DNA of 64,000 nucleotides. Source: Streptomyces sp. NBC_00663. GTDB taxonomy: Bacteria > Actinomycetota > Actinomycetes > Streptomycetales > Streptomycetaceae. Shown here piece by piece: positions 60,768 through 64,000 of this stretch. The position numbers and the translations under genes are program-made. Location: contig NZ_CP109027.1 of assembly GCF_036226885.1 (NCBI RefSeq), positions 9,300,001 to 9,364,000 of the forward strand. Direction: 5' to 3'. Every line of letters starts with the position of its first letter. Within the stretch, counting starts at the first letter, position 1. The notes beneath the pieces were generated by a model. The model saw only the letters and a list, made by a program, of their open reading frames with translations, was not told the DNA's origin and did no database searches.

Positions 60768-62032
60768 CCAGGCGCGTGGCGGTCACCGGCATGGGCGTCG
60801 TCGCCCCCGACGGCATCGGAGTTCCGGCCTTCTGGGACCTGTTGTCCCACGGGCGTACGGCGACGCGGGGCATCACCTTCTTCGACCCGGCCGGACTGCG
60901 TTCGCGGATCGCCGCCGAGTGCGACTTCGACCCGGCGGCCCACGGCCTGGACCCGGAGCAGATCGCACGGTGCGACCGGTACATCCAGTTCGCCCTGGCG
61001 GCCGGGGAGGAGGCGGTACGGGACTCGGGCCTCGACCTCGCTACGGAGAATCCGTGGCGCGTGGCGGTCTCCCTGGGCACCGCGGTCGGCGGAACCACCC
61101 GACTGGAGCACGACTACGTGCTGGTCAGCGAGCGAGGCAAGCGCTGGGACGTGGACCACCGGCAGGCCGGCCCGCAGCTGCACCGGGCCTTCGCGCCGAG
61201 CACGCTCGCCTCGACGGTGGCGGAGCGGTTCGAGGCCCGCGGCCCGGTGCAGACGGTCTCCACCGGCTGCACCTCGGGCCTGGACGCGGTCGGATACGCC
61301 TTCCACACGATCGAGGAGGGCCGGGCCGACATCTGCATAACCGGGGCGTCGGACTCGCCGATCTCACCGATCACCATGGCCTGCTTCGACGCGATCAAGG
61401 CGACCTCCCCGAACAACGACGACCCCGCCCACGCCTCGCGCCCCTTCGACGCGGACCGCAACGGCTTCGTCATGGGGGAGGGCGGCGCGGTCCTCGTCCT
61501 GGAGGAGCTGGAACACGCCCGGGCCCGCGGCGCCCACGTGTACTGCGAGATCGGCGGCTATGCCACGTTCGGCAACGCCTACCACATGACCGGTCTGACC
61601 GGCGAGGGCCTGGAGATGGCCCGGGCCATTGAGGACGCCCTGAGCCAGGCCCGGCTGGACCGTACGGCGATCGACTACGTCAACGCGCACGGCTCGGGCA
61701 CCCTCCAGAACGACCGGCACGAGACGGCGGCGGTCAAACGGGCCCTGGGCGCGCACGCCTACGACACGCCCATGAGTTCCATCAAGTCCATGGTGGGCCA
61801 CTCCCTCGGCGCGATCGGAGCGATCGAACTCGTCGCCTGCGCGCTGTCCCTGACCCACCAGGTCGTCCCGCCCACCGCGAACTACGAGACGCCGGACCCC
61901 GAGTGCGATCTGGACTACGTCCCGCGCGTCGCCCGTGAGCGAAGGCTGAACAGTGTTCTCTCCGTGGGCAGCGGATTCGGTGGCTTCCAGTCCGCGGTGG
62001 TCCTGACCCTGCCGAGGGAGAAGAGACGATGA
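60764..62032 (+). CDS. whiE-ORFIII: Type II PKS ketosynthase alpha (spore pigment)
   Basis: This is the 422-residue beta-ketoacyl synthase that builds the polyketide chain with the chain length factor. Thiolase-fold landmarks are complete: catalytic Cys169 in VSTGCTSGLDAV, His in YVNAHGSGTLQNDRHE and His in KSMVGHSLGAIGA, with GSGFGGFQS at the end. The Cys169 position and length match typical actinomycete KS-alpha subunits. It overlaps ORFII at the start and the chain length factor at the end by ATGA, so KS-alpha and KS-beta are translated together. Confidence 0.96.
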   Translation: MTRRVAVTGMGVVAPDGIGVPAFWDLLSHGRTATRGITFFDPAGLRSRIAAECDFDPAAHGLDPEQIARCDRYIQFALAAGEEAVRDSGLDLATENPWRVAVSLGTAVGGTTRLEHDYVLVSERGKRWDVDHRQAGPQLHRAFAPSTLASTVAERFEARGPVQTVSTGCTSGLDAVGYAFHTIEEGRADICITGASDSPISPITMACFDAIKATSPNNDDPAHASRPFDADRNGFVMGEGGAVLVLEELEHARARGAHVYCEIGGYATFGNAYHMTGLTGEGLEMARAIEDALSQARLDRTAIDYVNAHGSGTLQNDRHETAAVKRALGAHAYDTPMSSIKSMVGHSLGAIGAIELVACALSLTHQVVPPTANYETPDPECDLDYVPRVARERRLNSVLSVGSGFGGFQSAVVLTLPREKRR

Positions 62033-63276
62033 GCGGACATCCTCGGCGCGCGGCCCTCACCGGCATCGGCGTGGTCGCGCCCAACGGAACCACTACCGAG
62101 ACCTTCTGGAAGTCGACCAAGGAGGGCATCTGCGTCCTGGACCGGATCACCCGTGAGGGATGCGGGCACCTGCCGCTGCGGGTGGGCGGCGAGGTCCGGG
62201 ACTTCGACCCGCCGACGCTGGTCGAGGAGCGCTACCTCGTCCAGACCGACCGGTTCACCCACTTCGCGATGGCCGCGGCCGACCAGGCGCTCGACGACGC
62301 CGGCCTCGGCCGCAGCGACACGGACGCGGCGCCGTTCTCCGTGGGTGTGGTGACCGCGGCGGGTTCCGGTGGCGGCGAGTTCGGGCAGCGGGAACTTCAG
62401 CAGCTGTGGGACAAGGGCAGCCGTTTCGTCGGGCCGTACCAGTCCATCGCCTGGTTCTACGCCGCGAGCACCGGCCAGATCTCCATCCGCCGTGGTTTCA
62501 AGGGCCCGTGCGGTGTGGTCGCGGCCGACGAGGCCGGCGGCCTCGACGCCGTGGCGCACGCGGCCCGGGCCGTCCGGCGTGGCACCGACGTGCTCGTGGC
62601 CGGCGCGACCGAGGCGCCGCTCGCCCCCTACTCGATGGTCTGCCAGCTCGGTTACGAGGAGCTGAGCACCGTCGACGAACCCGAGCGGGCCTACCGCCCC
62701 TTCACCGCGGGGGCCTGCGGATTCGTGCCCGCCGAGGGCGGCGCCATGCTCGTCGTGGAGAGCGAGGACTCGGCCCGGGAACGGGGCGCGAACGTGCGCG
62801 CCACGGTGGCGGGCCACGCGGCCACGTTCACGGGCGCCTCCCGCTGGGAGCAGTCCCGGCAAGGGCTCGTCCAGGCCGTCCTGGGCGCCTTGGAGGAGGC
62901 GGACTGCGCGCCCGAGGAGATCGACGTGGTGTTCGCCGACGCCCTCGGTGTACCGGAGGCGGACCGTGCCGAGGCGCTCGCGATCGTCGACGCCCTGGGC
63001 ACGCACGGCAGGCGCGTCCCCGTCACGGCGCCCAAGACCGGCATCGGCCGGAGCTACTCGGCGGCGCCCGTCCTGGACGTCGCCGCGGCGGTGCTCGCGA
63101 TGGAGCACGGTCTGATCCCGCCCACCCCCAACGTCTTCGACGCCTGCCACGACCTCGACCTTGTGACCTCGCGCGCCCGTGCGGCCGAACTGCGCACGGC
63201 GCTCGTCCTCAGCCGAGGACTCATGGGGTCGAACTCGGCGCTCGTGCTCCGGCGCGGCGCAGGCGACGCCTCGTGA
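62029..63276 (+). CDS. whiE-ORFIV: Type II PKS chain length factor (KS-beta)
   Basis: This 415-residue partner of KS-alpha has the same fold but no active Cys. At the equivalent site the sequence reads VVAADEAGGLDAV with Glu168, where many chain length factors have Gln. KS-beta subunits set chain length in the heterodimer and are involved in priming by malonyl-ACP decarboxylation. It starts in the ATGA overlap with KS-alpha. No further anomaly is seen. It is followed by ACP after 56 bp. Confidence 0.95.
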   Translation: MSGHPRRAALTGIGVVAPNGTTTETFWKSTKEGICVLDRITREGCGHLPLRVGGEVRDFDPPTLVEERYLVQTDRFTHFAMAAADQALDDAGLGRSDTDAAPFSVGVVTAAGSGGGEFGQRELQQLWDKGSRFVGPYQSIAWFYAASTGQISIRRGFKGPCGVVAADEAGGLDAVAHAARAVRRGTDVLVAGATEAPLAPYSMVCQLGYEELSTVDEPERAYRPFTAGACGFVPAEGGAMLVVESEDSARERGANVRATVAGHAATFTGASRWEQSRQGLVQAVLGALEEADCAPEEIDVVFADALGVPEADRAEALAIVDALGTHGRRVPVTAPKTGIGRSYSAAPVLDVAAAVLAMEHGLIPPTPNVFDACHDLDLVTSRARAAELRTALVLSRGLMGSNSALVLRRGAGDAS

Positions 63277-63332
63277 CGAGGCATCGCCGGCACTCATCAC
63301 ACAGCACCCCACACAGCAGGGAGACAAACCGC

Positions 63333-63590
63333 ATGAGTGACCGCATCACCGTGGAGGAGCTCAGCGAGCTCATGAAGAAGTCCGCCGGAGTCACCGTCCC
63401 GCCGGACGACCTCCGACAGCGCTACGACACCGGCTTCGACACCTTCGGGATCGACTCCCTCGCCCTGCTCGGCATCGTGGGCGAGCTGGAGAACCGGTAC
63501 GGCACGCCCATGCCTCCCGACGCGGAGAAGAGCAAGACCCCGCAGCAGTTCCTCGAACTGGTCAACAGCGTCCTACTGGCGGGAGCCTGA
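63333..63590 (+). CDS. whiE-ORFV: Acyl carrier protein (spore pigment)
   Basis: This 85-residue type II acyl carrier protein has the phosphopantetheine attachment at Ser42 in FGIDSLALLG. The usual four-helix length and the flanking acidic residues are present. It carries the growing polyketide for KS-alpha/CLF. GGGAG lies 8 nt upstream of ATG 63333, and the aromatase gene begins 2 nt after its stop codon ends. Confidence 0.95.
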   Translation: MSDRITVEELSELMKKSAGVTVPPDDLRQRYDTGFDTFGIDSLALLGIVGELENRYGTPMPPDAEKSKTPQQFLELVNSVLLAGA

Positions 63591-63591
63591 C

Positions 63592-64000
63592 ATGGCCGGG
63601 CACACCCAGAACGAGATCACCATCGGCGCGCCGCTCGACCTGGTCTGGGACATGACCAACGACGTCGCGAGCTGGCCGCAGCTGTTCAGCGAGTACGCCT
63701 CCGCCGAGATCCTCTCCCAGGAGGGGAACCGGACCACCTTCCGGCTGACCATGCACCCCGACGACAACGGGAAGGTGTGGAGCTGGGTGTCGGAACGCGA
63801 GCCGGACCGTGACACGCTCACGGTACGGGCCCGCCGTGTCGAGACCGGGCCCTTCGCCTACATGAACATCGTGTGGCAGTACGAGAAGGTGCTCGAGGGC
63901 ACCCGGATGGTGTGGACCCAGGACTTCGCGATGAAGCCGGACGCACCGGTCGACGACGCCTGGATGACCGACAACATCAACCGGAACTCCAAGGTGCAGA
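63592..64000 (+). CDS. whiE-ORFVI: Aromatase/cyclase (WhiE-ORFVI-like), 3' truncated by window
   Basis: This is the first ~136 residues of a START/SRPBCC-fold polyketide aromatase/cyclase. It opens MAGHTQNEITIGAPLDLVWDMTNDVASWPQLFSEY, the typical TcmN/WhiE-ORFVI start. It continues with LTMHPDDNGKVWSWVSER and NIVWQYEKVLEGTRMVWTQDF, strands that line the polyketide pocket. It would direct first-ring cyclisation of the spore-pigment polyketide. It starts 1 bp after the ACP stop and is part of the same operon. The remainder lies beyond the window. Confidence 0.93.
   Translation, partial: MAGHTQNEITIGAPLDLVWDMTNDVASWPQLFSEYASAEILSQEGNRTTFRLTMHPDDNGKVWSWVSEREPDRDTLTVRARRVETGPFAYMNIVWQYEKVLEGTRMVWTQDFAMKPDAPVDDAWMTDNINRNSKVQ

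Noticed and set aside
1..64000. tRNA, rRNA, CRISPR, insertion sequences, phage attachment sites
   Set aside because: None recognised; repeats found are all within coding regions and short.

Overview
The window is very GC-rich (roughly 70% G+C, with strong G/C preference at third codon positions). It carries a type VII secretion locus, ANTAR, LuxR and SpoIIE-type regulators, a class F sortase and a whiE-type spore-pigment polyketide cluster. Together these point to a Streptomyces or very close relative. No rRNA, tRNA, CRISPR array or insertion sequence was seen.

1-8.5 kb is the 3' part of an ESX/type VII secretion (T7SS) locus. It holds the end of eccD, then eccB, two small Esx proteins (only the second has a WxG turn), an acidic T7SS-associated protein, a 1,092-residue protein with a very long Glu/Ala/Lys coiled coil, a YbaB/EbfC (EspL-like) protein and a 121-residue Esx-like protein. 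The other Ecc components and the mycosin are probably upstream, outside the window.

8.5-29.3 kb continues on the same strand with an unusual accessory block. It begins with a 4,988-residue giant protein. This has a hydrophobic N-terminal region, Ser/Thr/Pro and Ser/Asp linkers, a block with a degenerate Fic-like motif, a ~1,300-residue beta-rich core, a coiled coil, and three C-terminal OTU-protease-like modules, of which only the middle one keeps the catalytic Cys. Next comes a 977-residue protein with an ADP-ribosyltransferase-like C-terminus. Last are two single-span membrane proteins that share a near-identical membrane cassette but end in different lectins (ricin-type trefoil and bulb-type mannose lectin). 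This block is the best candidate for an undescribed effector or contact system.

29.3-36.4 kb holds a DUF4246 2OG-oxygenase-like gene, an XRE-NB-ARC-TPR regulator read convergently and overlapping it, a DUF4232 lipoprotein divergent from the regulator across a perfect 12-bp inverted repeat, a GAF-ANTAR regulator, a 58-residue membrane protein and a class II glutamine amidotransferase.

36.5-48.7 kb holds a LAL-type LuxR regulator, a PAS-GAF-SpoIIE-HATPase protein whose phosphatase metal ligands look lost, a DHA2 drug-efflux permease, a DUF2252 protein and a run of small membrane proteins (HdeD-like, YihY/BrkB, SHOCT, DUF7144).

48.9-55.4 kb holds a secreted M15 peptidase, a frameshifted amidohydrolase pseudogene, an MMPL transporter, a NarL-type two-component pair and a PAP2 phosphatase.

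55.7-64 kb is the whiE spore-pigment region: FAD hydroxylase, then a repeat-containing surface protein plus class F sortase, then ORFI (SchA/CurD), ORFII (cupin), KS-alpha, chain length factor, ACP and the start of the aromatase/cyclase. The KS-alpha, CLF and ORFII genes overlap by ATGA, as expected for one translationally coupled operon.
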